A program made the translations under genes and the position numbers. A stretch of 64,000 nucleotides of DNA from Blumeriella jaapii. Lineage: Eukaryota; Ascomycota; Leotiomycetes; Helotiales; Drepanopezizaceae. This document shows, in pieces, positions 21,913 through 33,211 of the stretch (positions are counted from its first letter, which is position 1; every line of letters begins with the position of its first letter). The stretch is taken from positions 186,001 through 250,000 of the forward strand of contig VWND01000064.1 in the NCBI GenBank assembly GCA_009599575.1, in the 5' to 3' direction. The notes under the pieces are model-generated. The model made no database searches and was not told the DNA's origin. It worked only from the letters and a program-made list of their open reading frames with translations.

Positions 21913-23618
21913 ATGGGCTATGACGAGAAGACCGCCGACGTCGAGTCTGGCTCTCCCCCGAGTCCTTCCTCAATTCACAATGCTGAGGCTAGCGAGCAAG
22001 GATTGAAGCGAAACTTGAAGGGTCGACACATGCAGATGATTGCTATCGGGGGCAGCATTGGCGCTGGCCTCTTCGTCGGTGCTGGTAGTGCTTTGAACTC
22101 CGGTGGTCCTGGTGCCTTGGTCATCGACTTTATAATCATCGGAATGATGTTACTGTTTACTGTTAACGCTCTGGGAGAGCTTGCAGGTAACTTCCTTACC
22201 GGTAGAACCATCTGAGACTCTGGACTAACCCCGCCACAGCTCTATATCCTGTTGCTGGGTCCTTTTACAACTACTCGATTCGTTTCATCGATCCTGGATG
22301 GGGATTCGCGATGGGCTGGAATTATGCGATGAATTGGCTCATCGTTCTTCCATTTGAGTTGACGGTCGCCGGTGTCACAATCGCCTTTTGGACAGACGCA
22401 GACGGATCCGGGAACCCATCGATCGACGTCGGTGTTTGGATCACCATCTTCTTGGTGCTAGTCTGCGCTATCAACTTTTTTGGCGTCAAGGGCTATGGAG
22501 AAGTTGAATTCGTTCTCGGCTGTATCAAGGTCGTGGCAATCATTGGCTTCATCATCCTCGGCGTTATTATCGATTGTGGGGGCGTTCCTACCGACACTCG
22601 AGGCTACATCGGAGCTCGCTATTGGCATTCGCCCGGTTCATTCAAGAACGGATTCAAGGGCTTCTGTTCTGTCTTCGTTACAGCCTCGTTCGCTTTCGGG
22701 GGAACTGAGCTTGTAGGACTGGCTAGTGCTGAGGCAAAGAACCCAAGGAAATCGATCCCCAAGGCGACTAAACAGGTCTTCTGGAGAATTGCCCTGTTCT
22801 ACGTTGTCTCACTTTTCATCCTCGGTCTGATTGTCCCCTCTGACAATGAGAACCTATCATCTGCCTCCGGAGGCAACACCCGCTACTCACCATTCGTCTT
22901 GTCTTTCCAACTCGCCGGCATCAAGGTGCTCCCTTCGATCTTCAACGCGGTCATTACGATCGCGGTGCTTTCCGTCGCCAATTCCTGCACTTTCGCCTCG
23001 ACCCGGACGATTCAAGCTCTATGTGCTGCGGGAATGGGCCCTGCGATTGGGGCCAAGGTGGACAGGAGAGGGCGTCCCTGGGTTGTCTTGATCGTTGTTC
23101 TCGCCTTTGGAGGTCTTGCCTACATCAATGAGGCGAAGAGTGGCGATACCATCTTCGACTGGCTGCTTTCTCTCTCCGGTCTGTCCAACTTCTTCACCTG
23201 GGGATCCATCTGCTTCGCCCACATCCGTTTCCGCCAGGCATGGAAGCGTGCGGGTCGTACCACTGATGACCTTCCATTCGCTGCCATGTTCGGTACTGTT
23301 GGTTCGTGGATCGGTCTCGGTCTCAACATCCTCTGCCTCATCGCCCAATTCTATGTTGCTCTCTGGCCCATTGATGGAAAGCCCAATGCCGGAGACTTCT
23401 TCCAGTCGTATCTTGCCGCTCCCATTGTCCTGTTGTTCTTTTTTGGCTACAAAGTCTTTTACAGAACGTGGACCTTTGGTGTCAAGCTTTCCGATATCAA
23501 CGTTGACGAGGGGCGACGAGAGCTTGATCTTGATGCGTTCAAAGTCGAGCTGGAAGCAGAAAGGGCCGAGAAAGCGACTTGGCCAGCATATAAACGGTAT
23601 TGGAATTTCTTGTTTTAG
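21913..23618 (+). CDS. Amino-acid permease (GAP1/YAT family)
   Basis: Proton-coupled amino-acid transporter of the plasma membrane. Two exons, 21913-22186 and 22240-23618, separated by a 53-nt intron with CTAAC branch point, give 550 aa. The cytoplasmic N-terminus leads to KGRHMQMIAIGGSIGAGLFV, the conserved TM1 substrate-binding segment of the family. FAFGGTELVGLASAEAKNPR followed by KSIPKA is the TM6 motif, and SCTFASTRTIQALCAAGMGP the TM8 region. About 12 hydrophobic segments are present. The tail ends in the family-typical WPAYKRYWNFLF. The length is usual. It has the same orientation as the MFS gene, 1.5 kb downstream of it. Specificity (general or basic amino acids) cannot be decided from sequence. 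Confidence 0.95.
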
Positions 23619-24938
23619 CTGTGCTGGCCACAAAACTAGAGTTGTATTGGTACCTAGGCAGTAGAAAGTCCTTTTCGAATAAGACAACTAGAAGTATATT
23701 ACCCGGTGAAGATACCCATTCGTGTCACTCACATCAGGAAATCTGTCAACAGCCTCCGAACATCTGACAGAGGAAGCATAACCTGGTAAAAATTACATAG
23801 ACTCAGCATCTGCTTGTGTGCAGCTAGAAGTTCACATAGCAAAACTCAATTAACTCGAACTCGACAGCACCATCGACTTCGAAATGCCTGTCCGAGTCAC
23901 TGTCGTCAACTTTCACTTGTTACTAGGAAATACCTGGACGAGTGATATCTTGACTTCCCAAGGTATCTCCTTCCGTTCTCGACATGGAAGGTGCAAAATC
24001 ACACGTGACGTTTCTAGCTTTTAGCTCTCTTCCACACTCACAGATTCATCCTACCTCCCCCACCTCTTCCACATCTTCACACACCTGTTCAGATCCTCTC
24101 ATCGGCAGAGTCGTGAGGGGAGCGTACAACACGCACTCTGAATCACTGGAAAGACTATCATCAACAACTTCAAGAGTCTACGGTCTCTCCTGGCCCTCAC
24201 GCCTTGGGCTTTCAAAGAGGTCGCATTGCGTGTACGCCACGCCACGCCTCGTATACAGACTTTTCGAAACCCAGATCTCTAGTCAGTATACCTTCTTTCC
24301 ACGTCAAGTCTTTCTCGTGCCTTGGAGCTGATGCGGGAATCTGAAGTCTCGACCCCGTGTCATTTTGCTACATACCTGTAGAGTCCTGCCGATCTGAAGA
24401 TCCGCACACGTCTGGTCGACTTGCTCGAACGCATCCCGTCACTCATTCGGAGTTCAACCTACAATAGGTATACGCCCATGCCTCTACCTTATCTGTACCC
24501 GTACTGATTTCTAAATTAAGGTGCACGTCACGGCAATGCCTTAATCCAGGCTTCTTTTGCCACTATGAAGGCGGGAGCATCAATGTGATTAACGCGAATG
24601 TGTTACATTTGTGCGCCTCCTACAGTTTCTTCGGATCTGTTCACGGGTACTAATCTCGAAATAGGCGCGAGGGGTGGGATGTTGTTGTGTTTACGAGCTA
24701 AGCACGCTTCGGGCCGACCCGATCTGACCCCGCCAGCCCAAGTTTAACCTCAAAGATTCCAAAGCACCTGAGCACTTTCCAATTCGTGTGATATGCTCTA
24801 AAAGAGAACCATACCAGCCTACACCTCTCTCTACAGTGCACCTATCGATCTGCCAAGGTACATACATACCCGGAAATAGCACGAACGTAATACAGAGAGA
24901 CCCGAACGGAGTAGAAGACACAAAGGAAAATCGCCAGC
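23619..24938. other. Intergenic, permease to Dabb gene
   Basis: No gene is supported. Frames here (for example 23984-24331) are short, Ser/Thr-rich and without motifs. The 3' flank of the permease and promoter of the next gene are included. Confidence 0.5.
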
Positions 24939-25642
24939 ATGCCGATAGTCCATGTCGTTCTCTTCGAGTTTAAGCCTTCTACCGAGAGTGCTGTCATTCA
25001 TGAGGTACGTACCTCCTTACGCAGGTTTTCTTCTGACACTTCAATCTCCTCTTCTCTACTCACGCAGTACAAATGGAAGGGCCATCCATTCGTTCGCGCA
25101 TTTATTTGTTCCCCAACATCATACGCCCTTATCATATACAAACCATTTCTACTTGTCTTCTTCTTCCCTCGTTCCTTTCTTCCTGGATTTTGACAAACAA
25201 ACACAAACAACAGGTCTGCAAAAAGATGCTCGCCCTGCGCACCGCCTGCGTCGCCCCCGCCACCCAGCAGCCGTACATCCTCGACTCCACCGGTGGCCGC
25301 GACAATTCGCCCGAGGGGCACCAAGTAGTACTCCCCCTCATTCCCTGTACCCTCCCCTTCTTGCCTTGCTCCCTCTCTCGGCTTTCCCTTCTCTCCTCCA
25401 CCATCTGCTCTTTTTCCCCTTTCCTGCTCCTTCAGGAAGAAGAACCTCGGAAAACAAAGCTGACGACGCCACGTGCCTTCGCAAAGGGCGCATTCTCCCA
25501 CGCCTTCGTGACGCACTTCCGCAACGTTGAGGACAGGCGCTACTACATCGAGGAGGACCCGGCGCACCTCGCTTTCGTCAGGTCGCTGGAGGGCATCGTG
25601 CAGAATGTGCGGGTGGTGGATTACGAGCCGGGTGTGTTTTGA
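24939..25642 (+). CDS. Stress-responsive A/B-barrel (Dabb) domain protein
   Basis: A small dimeric alpha-beta barrel protein of the Dabb family, a cytosolic family with varied roles and often no known substrate. Exons: 24939-25004, 25214-25324 and 25487-25642, giving 110 aa, the usual length. Landmarks are MPIVHVVLFEFKP (strand 1), MLALRTACVAPATQQPYI, GGRDNSPEGHQ, GAFSHAFVTHFRNVEDRRYY and DPAHLAFV near the end. For the last intron two in-frame acceptors are possible: 25435 (adds 17 residues, EEEPRKTK...) or 25486. The second is preferred because it follows a CTGAC branch point and joins EGHQ to GAFSHAF as in relatives. Confidence 0.88.
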
Positions 25643-26022
25643 AAGAGCCAGGTTGGGGGCGGAGAAGTGGGAAGTGGGAGGGTTGGCGAAAAGTGTCGAC
25701 AGGATGGGCTTGAATTGGATTGAGGAAGTGGGAGGGGGAGTCGGGGTAGAGAGCGAGCTTGGAAAGGGCATTATGGAGTTAATGTCGTGGTTTGGCTTGG
25801 AAGGGGTGCAGTCTCGCTTGCAGAAATGACGACGTCCGAGGTGGAGTTGTTGTACAGTCTTCATTCTGATTGATGCATCTATCTACATGCCATTTCCCTT
25901 GTGCCGATGCTGGTATCCTGTCTTGCCGCCCTTGCGAACTCAAAACGCCGTTCCATGCTAATGCTACGCTCGTAAAGTAATCGACCGAAATAACGTCGGT
26001 ATGAACAGAAGACGCGCACGCT
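25643..26022. other. Convergent intergenic spacer
   Basis: Short gap where the Dabb gene (plus) and ISA1 (minus) converge; both 3' ends are expected here. Nothing else is seen. Confidence 0.5.
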
Positions 26023-26838
26023 TCATACCATGAACGATTCACCGCATCCGCATTGTTCCTCTGCCGTTCGATTAGCCCTCCCCCCCTCAAGAGTGGTCTC
26101 AGACAATGTGTGAACTTACTAATGTTGGGATTTGAGAAGACGAATCTCTGATTGAGCTTATCCTCCACCCAATCCATCTCACTTCCGATGATGCTGAACA
26201 GGGCCTTGCTGTCGATGAGCACCTTGACACCATCCTGCTCAACCTCCTCGTCAAACATGCCCGGCTTTTCCACGTACTCCAGATGATAGGCCAGCCCGCT
26301 GCACCCGCGGTTCCGCACGCCCACCTTGATCAGCTTGGGTTCCGGCTGGTTCAGCATCTCCCGCAGCTGCCTGACGGCTCCATCCGTGAGCTTCATCGCG
26401 GCCTTGCGCGCGCAGCTTGGGCCGAGGCTTGGCTCGGGGCGTCTCGGCCGGCGCGGTTGTCGGGCGGGAGACTTGCGCTTCGCCCTCGGGGACGCTGATG
26501 CTGGTCTTCTCTTCTGCGGGTGTCTCTACCGCGACTTCGTATTGCTGGGCCTGTGTCGGGGGCCGGGTGTCATTGACTTGGGGAATGCCGCCTGCGATCG
26601 AGGTGTCCGGGATGCCGCTATTGCGCGGTGGCGGCGGCGGTGAGGTGAGAGGGTAGGGCGTGTAGGCGGTGCTGGTTTGCATCTTGCGCCTCGAGGAGGA
26701 CTGGCGGGCGTGCGACGAGGAGAAGGTGCGCAGGATGTGCGAGCAAGGTCGGAGAGAGGAGGGGGAGGCGGAAAAGGCGAATCGGGAGACCAGGCTCGCG
26801 GGCGACGCCAACGGTGTGAAGACGCGTTGGACGGACAT
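26023..26838 (-). CDS. ISA1: Mitochondrial iron-sulfur assembly protein Isa1 (A-type/HesB), with 2-nt frameshift
   Basis: A-type Fe-S scaffold of the mitochondrial matrix needed for 4Fe-4S enzymes. Exon 1 is 26838-26120 and exon 2 26060-26023 on the minus strand. The intron has a GTAAGT donor and GGCAG acceptor. The N-terminus is Arg/Ser-rich like a mitochondrial presequence. The IscA/HesB domain shows the three Fe-S cysteines: NRGCSGLAYHLEYV, then CGCG in KEQCGCGESFMV at the C-terminus, encoded by exon 2. Frames before and after about 26405-26413 differ. The run is GCGCGCGC, and adding two bases would restore PKLRAR-KAAMKL as in relatives. Because the protein is normally indispensable for respiration, a consensus error is more likely than loss. 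With the repair it would be 252 aa. Confidence 0.9.
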
Positions 26839-27464
26839 GGCGACAATAGGGGTGGCCGTTTGGCTGTCGAGAATATATTCAGTCGAGAGCGTTCGAGTTG
26901 GGAAATCGAAGAGTTGAGGCTCAGTGAATGTGGTGATACGAGTTGTTGGTCATCGTTCGACTTGGCCGAGACAACCCTGCCGGAGACAAGCCGAATGATG
27001 ACTGTGGCCAATCACAATTTCGCAGTTAATCAGCACAGCGACAGTGCAAAAGGGGTAAATAAGAGGACAGCAGAGCAAAACTGTAATCAGCGAACACGAG
27101 GTATCGAGGTATGGAGAAGTACTGTACAGTACGTACCTCAGTCTGTACTGTAGGACCTACAGTTTACCAGTACAGTATACGTACTTTACTGTAAATAACT
27201 ACTGTAAATAACAGGTTAAACTGCTTTGTCGGCGGTACTTTCTTCCGCGGCCCGCAGTCTAGTCCCATTCCGGCACGGTGCTGGCCTTGCCTGACCCTGC
27301 ATGAGGATCACCGTCGACAAGATTCTTCTTCTGATAACAGAAACCGAAGCCAAAACATCGCATCGACGCCTCCATCTCCGACCTCTACGCATTGCCCGGC
27401 GTCGCCAGCAAAGGCCCGTCTGTTTCCTACCCACTCCTCCTGCTACTATGAGGTGAGGTGAAGC
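26839..27464. promoter_or_regulatory. Divergent promoter ISA1 / ARMH3
   Basis: A 626-bp spacer between two divergently transcribed conserved genes. The part at 27118-27215 is packed with TACTGTA/TACAGTA motifs and GTAC palindromes. No TATA box stands out. The overlapping frames are Pro/Ser-rich shadows. Confidence 0.5.
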
Positions 27465-29662
27465 ATGGACCCTTCTCCCCTCACTCAGCAAGCACGGCCC
27501 CAAGTCTTCCAGCAGAAGGTGGTCACGCTCTACAAGGAGCTTCTCAAGGTGCGGAGCCCTGGCCACATCCTATCTCGAGAGATCCACTGAGACTAAAGTG
27601 GCGGGCAGGATGAGGACGACCTGGAGAAGACGGAGGGCTACTGGAAGGAGTTCTTCCTGTTGAATCCCGATAAGGCCACCTTGCAGAGCTTGATCGAGGA
27701 ACTGAGTCCCGACGACTTGTTGAATCTCCAGGTACGAAGCGGAGCCGCACGCGCGCAGGACGCGAGGTCGCGCGATCCATGCTGACGGGTGTGCAGGAGC
27801 AGACGAGGGACTTCTTTGCTCGAGCAGTCGGGTGCATCAAGGCAGGAAGTGCTCCGGCAGATGCGCATGCTCTCGATGTAAGATCTGCTGCGTCCCTGGA
27901 CCCGAGACGAGGCTGACGGCCCAGACCACCACGGCTTTCTTGACCTCGGTGCTCGCAAAGAAATACACCAACCCGAGCTCGGATATCATAAATGTTCTCG
28001 CGGGACTGGATGAGGTCGATGCTGTGTTTACAGACTTTGTGGCGGCGCTGGACCTGACCATCAAGACTGGGAGGAGCTGTACGTGCGAGCCGAAAGACGA
28101 GACGACTGGCGATGACTACTAACACTAGTCAGTGGAAGTGCGACAAAAGGCCATAGAGGTTGCGCTGGCGGTTGTTTCCGGCGCATACCAGACGAGTCTG
28201 CTCTCGTATTTCACCCACCGTGATTTGTTCCCTTCATTAATGAAAGTGAGTGGCTTTCAAATCGTTGCATAACTTAACTTACAAGAGTAGTATGTTCAAG
28301 ATGCAGATACAACATCCCGCGCACTCGAACCGTTTACTTTGCTCGGCCTTCTAGTAAATTACAACAAATTCGAATTTCAAAATCCATACCGGTTACGCCT
28401 CGATGATTTTGTGAACGAGGGGGCCATTCAGAAGATCATAAAATCAGTCGGACAAACGTGCTCAGATGCCCGAGGAAAATATGTGGCAATTCAAGAGGAT
28501 TTGCCTGAGGGATGGTCTATCAGTGGTACTCTGAATTTGATTGGATTGGGAAAAATTTCTGCAGGAGGCGCAAAGGCTGCAGCTCCTGTAATTGACCCTG
28601 AACTCGCAAAGGAAATGTTTGCGAAGCTGTAAGGTAGCCGCTCCGTGCTCTTCGACTATGCTAATGCGTTGCAGGCCTGGAAGCGAAGCAGCGGTCCTCC
28701 TGGCGACGTATGATTTTGCGCATGCAAACAAGCTATTTTGTTTCAATTTTGTCTCTCTGCCAGTCGAGAAAGGCTCTGAAGCACCCATCAGCAGTTTCTT
28801 GTCACTAACATCATATTTGTTGCAACATGCCCACTCATCTCTTAGGGCGACACAATATTCGCATCTTAATCTACTCATCTTACGACTTTTGATCGAAGAC
28901 CAAGTCTTGTGCAAGCGGATATGTAGCGAGGAGAGCAAGATGTCAGTTCGCTTATGTCGGCAAAGGTCCCCATATCTGCCTTCTGCTCGCGGAGATAGAG
29001 TCTTTGCAGCGAGCTTACTCGACACGATGATCGACGGCATCAACCACAATCTTAGGCGGCGCCTCGATGTGGAACTCTACATTCTCTGTGTGGGAACAAT
29101 CCTGAGGATCATCTCTCACCTCTCTCGATCTCGAACGCGGCTGCAATACCACTGGTCGGAACTCTTCAGATCGCTTCTCGCCCTTGTTCGCTTTCTCAAC
29201 ACGTACCAAGCAGACCTGAAAGATGCACTCCACATCGAGAATCTTCTCGACGACCTCGTAAACCTGATCGCCCTATCACTGTCCGCCGGCGAATCCTTCC
29301 TTCCTACCCCAGCGGCCTATGACGACCTCTTCTACAAGCTAGTCGAGACGGGAGAAAATCTCGTGAAATTCCGCGACAGTTATGACTTGGGCAAGAGACC
29401 GACAAGCTCGATAGATACACTGATCAGTGTTAGCACGCACTACAACCAACTGCTGGAGGACGGAGCCTCGAAACGAGGAAAACACCTGACGAGTGCGCAG
29501 GTAGCGGGCGTGATCAAGCAAGGATACGAGACGTTGAGCATTCAAGCCAAAGAAGGGCTGGACAGCTGGGAGAAGTACCGCGAGGCGGACAGGAGGACGT
29601 TTCTCAAGAAGATGGCCCGGACGACGGTGGCCGACGTCAAGAATCTCATCGGCGAGACTTGA
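27465..29662 (+). CDS. Armadillo-like helical protein, ARMH3/C10orf76 family (DUF1741)
   Basis: Homologue of the UPF0588/ARMH3 family; the human member is a Golgi protein that works with PI4KB and GBF1, while the fungal role is poorly known. Seven exons: 27465-27548, 27609-27731, 27797-27877, 27925-28078, 28133-28245, 28291-28628 and 28675-29662, giving 626 aa with consistent phases. The protein is all-helical, starting with QQKVVTLYKELLK and DDLEKTEGYWKEFFLLNP. The conserved middle is FTLLGLLVNYNKFEFQNPY and the C-terminal DUF1741 part includes YHWSELFRSLLALVRFL. No signal peptide or membrane segment is evident. A false start exists at 27449 (ATG followed by TGA). Confidence 0.88.
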
Positions 29663-30928
29663 CGGCTCAATAGGACTTTCTTGACGAGTGTGCAGGGCCG
29701 GTGTGGCCCTTTCTTTGTAGTCCTGCTGTGCAAGTGATCGCTCGTGCGCTTCGGCCAAGATTCACACTTAGACATAGCCTCTACCCGCCCGTTCACAGCA
29801 GCTTTCTCCCTCGGCTATTTTCGCTGTTCGCCATGCTCCATATTTACCGGCGCTTCGAGGAACAGCCATCTGCGAATCATCGCCTCGTCTTGTTGGCAAT
29901 GCTCAAGTCACGCCTCCACGGCTACTCTAAGAAGTCTTGAGTCTGAGATGGCGTCTGTGTCGTCGGATGAAGTCGTGCTTGCCACGCCAGATCTGCCACT
30001 ACATAAGTCAGAGAAGGCTCTCTCCCCGCGTCTGGCTACGCCTGGATGCGACTCTGTGAAGTTCTGTAAGTTCTTAGGTACGAATACTTTCTTCTGGTCG
30101 ATATTCGTATATGCGGAGCATGTACAGGAAAGCACATCGCCTGCCCCATCAATCACTCGTATCACAATCAATCGCCCATTCGCCAGCCAACTTCTCGTGG
30201 AACATCAACACTTCGCACCCACTCAAACTTACTACCCACGAGCACACATAAGGGAGACTACAGCTACCGCATTACCTCCGCTGCCTGCCCACTTGATTGC
30301 CTACTTACCGATCGGTATTGCATACTCACTTATTCTCAGGCTAAGCGCCTGTCGGAGAATCGAGTGGTTGTGAGTCGCCCGTCGTACAAAGCGCCTATTT
30401 TTGGCAGTGCGGCTACAGCAACAAAGGCCGTCGAACTTATTCGCTCCGAACCACAACGACTGTATTTTTGGCAAGCAGAAACAAAGACGGTCTTGGTTTC
30501 GGGCTTCGGCCATCGGGTCGAGTCTCGCAGGGCCTTCGAGTAGCTTTAAGTGTATGTCGCTCCCGTTTCTCTTGAGTTCTCGTGTTTTTTTCATTCATCG
30601 AGTGCAGTGAGTGCATGGAAATCTTGTTCCCTTTTCTATGGTCGCCTAAAATCGTTGTATTCTCCACCCGCTCGCCTATCAACAGTCAACAATACTAGCG
30701 AGTTACTATTGTCCCTCTCCCTCACCCTCACCCTCACCCCCAGCCACGCCATTCACGATTCTCGTTCTGTGATTCATTTCTCTTCCACGTCACACCTCTG
30801 CTTCTTGGAGTCATAGGCTCTTAAAGCCATCTTACCAAAAGCATACGCGACGACCCAACCTTTTCTCATCCTGCACAGGTCGGAGACTTCTAGACACGCT
30901 CTGCAAAGAGACACACACACACCAGAAG
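29663..30928. other. Intergenic, ARMH3 to PRM1
   Basis: No gene is supported. Plus-strand frames (29744-30373) lack domains. A CCCTCACCCTCACCC pyrimidine tract lies at 30715-30742 and an ACACAC run just before the PRM1 ATG; both are probably in its leader. Confidence 0.5.
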
Positions 30929-33211
30929 ATGCTGCTTCAAGCTGGACTTAGACGGCTCCTCGCATCGGCCACCGAAATGTCTTCCGCGCGGAACCATCGT
31001 CCAAACCAAGCTTTCCCAGCTGTGCCTTCATCTCTCAACCCTAACGACAACGAGCTGCGAGACTGGCCACCCAGCTACACGCCTCCCCCCAACACCGACC
31101 CTCACTTCACGCCGTATCTTGGACTTCGAGCACGTCTCTCGCAGATCTGGATCAACAGGTGGACAGTCTTGCTCGTCCTCATCATCTGTCGCCTGCTTCT
31201 CGCCACCAAGAGTCTCGACCAAGACATCCTGAGCGCTAAGCAAGAAGCATTATCGGCCTGCACGAGCGTCGAGAAGGTTGGCAGCGCGATGGCATCCATG
31301 CCACACTACCTCTCGACCGGAGTCAACGCGCTCGCTGCGGATGGCTTCACGGCCGCCGTGAACGGTATGATGAGCATGATCCTGATGTCGGTGACGGCGG
31401 TCGAGGAGATCGTCTTGTTTGTCATCCACATGATGACTTCAACCTACCTGTGCTTGATCACTTTGGCTGTCTCGGGCAGCATGCACGCCGCACTGGAGAT
31501 GATACAGAAGGTTGGTGAATTCGTGAACAAGACCATCGAGGACATCACAAGTGGCATGTCAAATGATGTCGCTTCTTTCGAGAAGGGCTTCAACAAGTTT
31601 TTGAGTGCGATCAACGTCGGCGGTATCTTTGGAGGCACGAACGACCCGCCTCAAATTGATTTGGGACCGGCTATCGCGAAGCTCAATTCTATCGACCTCG
31701 ACACGGGTGAGTTCAATGCGGAAATCGCCAAGCTCAACGCCTCCATACCCAACTTCGATCAAGTCCAGAATTTCACCGACAACGTCATTCGCTTTCCCTT
31801 CGAGGAGGTCAAGAAGCTCATCAATGGGTCGCTGGTCGCCTACAAGTTTGACAAGTCCGTCTTCCCTGTTGCGCAGAAGGAAGCCTTGTCTTTCTGTGCC
31901 GACAACCCGGCGATCGAAAACTTCTTCGATGGTCTCGTCAAGACAGTCTCGAAAAGCAAGGTCACAACCCTCGTAATCCTTACGATTCTGGCCGTCATGG
32001 CTTGTGTTCCGATGGCTTACCGCGAGATCTGGAGATGGCGCGCTATGCGAATCCGAGCGAACATGCTTCAGAAGGCTGCTTTTGATCCACTCGATGTGAT
32101 ATATATCGCATCGCGACCTACCTCCACAACTGCTGGTCTCAAGCTTTCCTCGAAGTTCACTTCTTCCAAGCGTCAAATCCTCACGCGCTGGTTCGTCGCA
32201 TACGTCACTACTACTCCAGCTCTGTTCGTCTTATCGCTCGGCGTGGCTGGCCTGTTCACTTGTCTCTTCCAGTACATCATCCTCAAAGTCGTCGAGAACC
32301 AAGTGCCCGCGCTGGCCGACCAGGTTGGCGACTTCACCGGAACGGTGGTCCTTGCTCTGAACAACGCTTCGACGTCCTGGTCCCGAGCCGCTAACAGTGT
32401 TATCGCCAGCAGCAACGCAGACATCAACGACGAAGTCTTCGGTTGGGTCAACACCACCACTTCCGCCGTCAACGGCACGCTCGTCGCCTTCACCGATGAG
32501 ACGATGAAGGTCCTGAATGACACGTTCGGCGGCACTATCCTCTACGAGCCCATCAAGGAGGTCTTCAACTGTCTCATCGGGCTCAAGATTGCCGGTATCG
32601 AAAAGGGCCTCACCTGGGTCTCGGACCACGCCCACGTCGACTTCCCGCTCTTCAAGCCCGACGTCTTCTCCCTCGGCGCAGCCGGCAGCATCGCGTCCAA
32701 CTCTTCCGCGAGCGATTCGTTCCTGTCCTCTCCCGGCAGCGAGACGTCGGACGACATCACCGGCGCCGCCATCAGGCTCTCTCGCAAGGTACAAGCGGGC
32801 ATCCAAGAGGAGGTCATGATCTCGCTCGGGCTGCTCGGTGTCTACCTCACGATCGTCCTCGGCGGTCTCGCGCGCGTCGCCTACGGCTTCGTCGGCCGCG
32901 ACAAGACGCGCGCGGAAGGCGGCCCTTCCTTCGCGGGGGATCACCGCCAGCCCGTCTCGCCGCGGCGCCCGACGGGAAACGCGCACGCCTTCCCGACGTT
33001 CGGGGCGCCAGCGAGCTCCATCTACCCTCCGCGGAGCGCCGCCGCCGCCATCGTCGACGACGACGACGCGTGGGCGCGCAGCGGCCTGCACGACGAGAAG
33101 ATGGGGCACGTGAGCCATGGGAGCGTCGAGGCTAGCTTCCAGCCGGGGCGAGAGCGGGTGAGCAGCTACGGGTTTGTGGATGGGGATGGGAAGCGGGATC
33201 GCAAACACTGA
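30929..33211 (+). CDS. PRM1: Plasma membrane fusion protein PRM1
   Basis: Multispanning protein that promotes plasma-membrane merger during mating and hyphal fusion. The gene is a single exon of 760 aa. Hydrophobic segments occur at about residues 73-90 (WTVLLVLIICRLLL), 150-175, 345-367 (TTLVILTILAVMACVPMAY), 425-460 and 630-655 (GLLGVYLTIVLGGLARVAYG), leaving two large extracellular loops with many N-glycosylation sequons and Cys residues, as in the family. The N-terminus contains NDNELRDWPPSYTPPP and a conserved TPYLGLRARLSQIWINRWT. The C-terminal tail is low complexity. The ATG at 30929 has another in-frame ATG 16 codons later. Downstream, the long minus-strand frame over its 3' half is a shadow. 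Confidence 0.95.
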   Translation: MLLQAGLRRLLASATEMSSARNHRPNQAFPAVPSSLNPNDNELRDWPPSYTPPPNTDPHFTPYLGLRARLSQIWINRWTVLLVLIICRLLLATKSLDQDILSAKQEALSACTSVEKVGSAMASMPHYLSTGVNALAADGFTAAVNGMMSMILMSVTAVEEIVLFVIHMMTSTYLCLITLAVSGSMHAALEMIQKVGEFVNKTIEDITSGMSNDVASFEKGFNKFLSAINVGGIFGGTNDPPQIDLGPAIAKLNSIDLDTGEFNAEIAKLNASIPNFDQVQNFTDNVIRFPFEEVKKLINGSLVAYKFDKSVFPVAQKEALSFCADNPAIENFFDGLVKTVSKSKVTTLVILTILAVMACVPMAYREIWRWRAMRIRANMLQKAAFDPLDVIYIASRPTSTTAGLKLSSKFTSSKRQILTRWFVAYVTTTPALFVLSLGVAGLFTCLFQYIILKVVENQVPALADQVGDFTGTVVLALNNASTSWSRAANSVIASSNADINDEVFGWVNTTTSAVNGTLVAFTDETMKVLNDTFGGTILYEPIKEVFNCLIGLKIAGIEKGLTWVSDHAHVDFPLFKPDVFSLGAAGSIASNSSASDSFLSSPGSETSDDITGAAIRLSRKVQAGIQEEVMISLGLLGVYLTIVLGGLARVAYGFVGRDKTRAEGGPSFAGDHRQPVSPRRPTGNAHAFPTFGAPASSIYPPRSAAAAIVDDDDAWARSGLHDEKMGHVSHGSVEASFQPGRERVSSYGFVDGDGKRDRKH

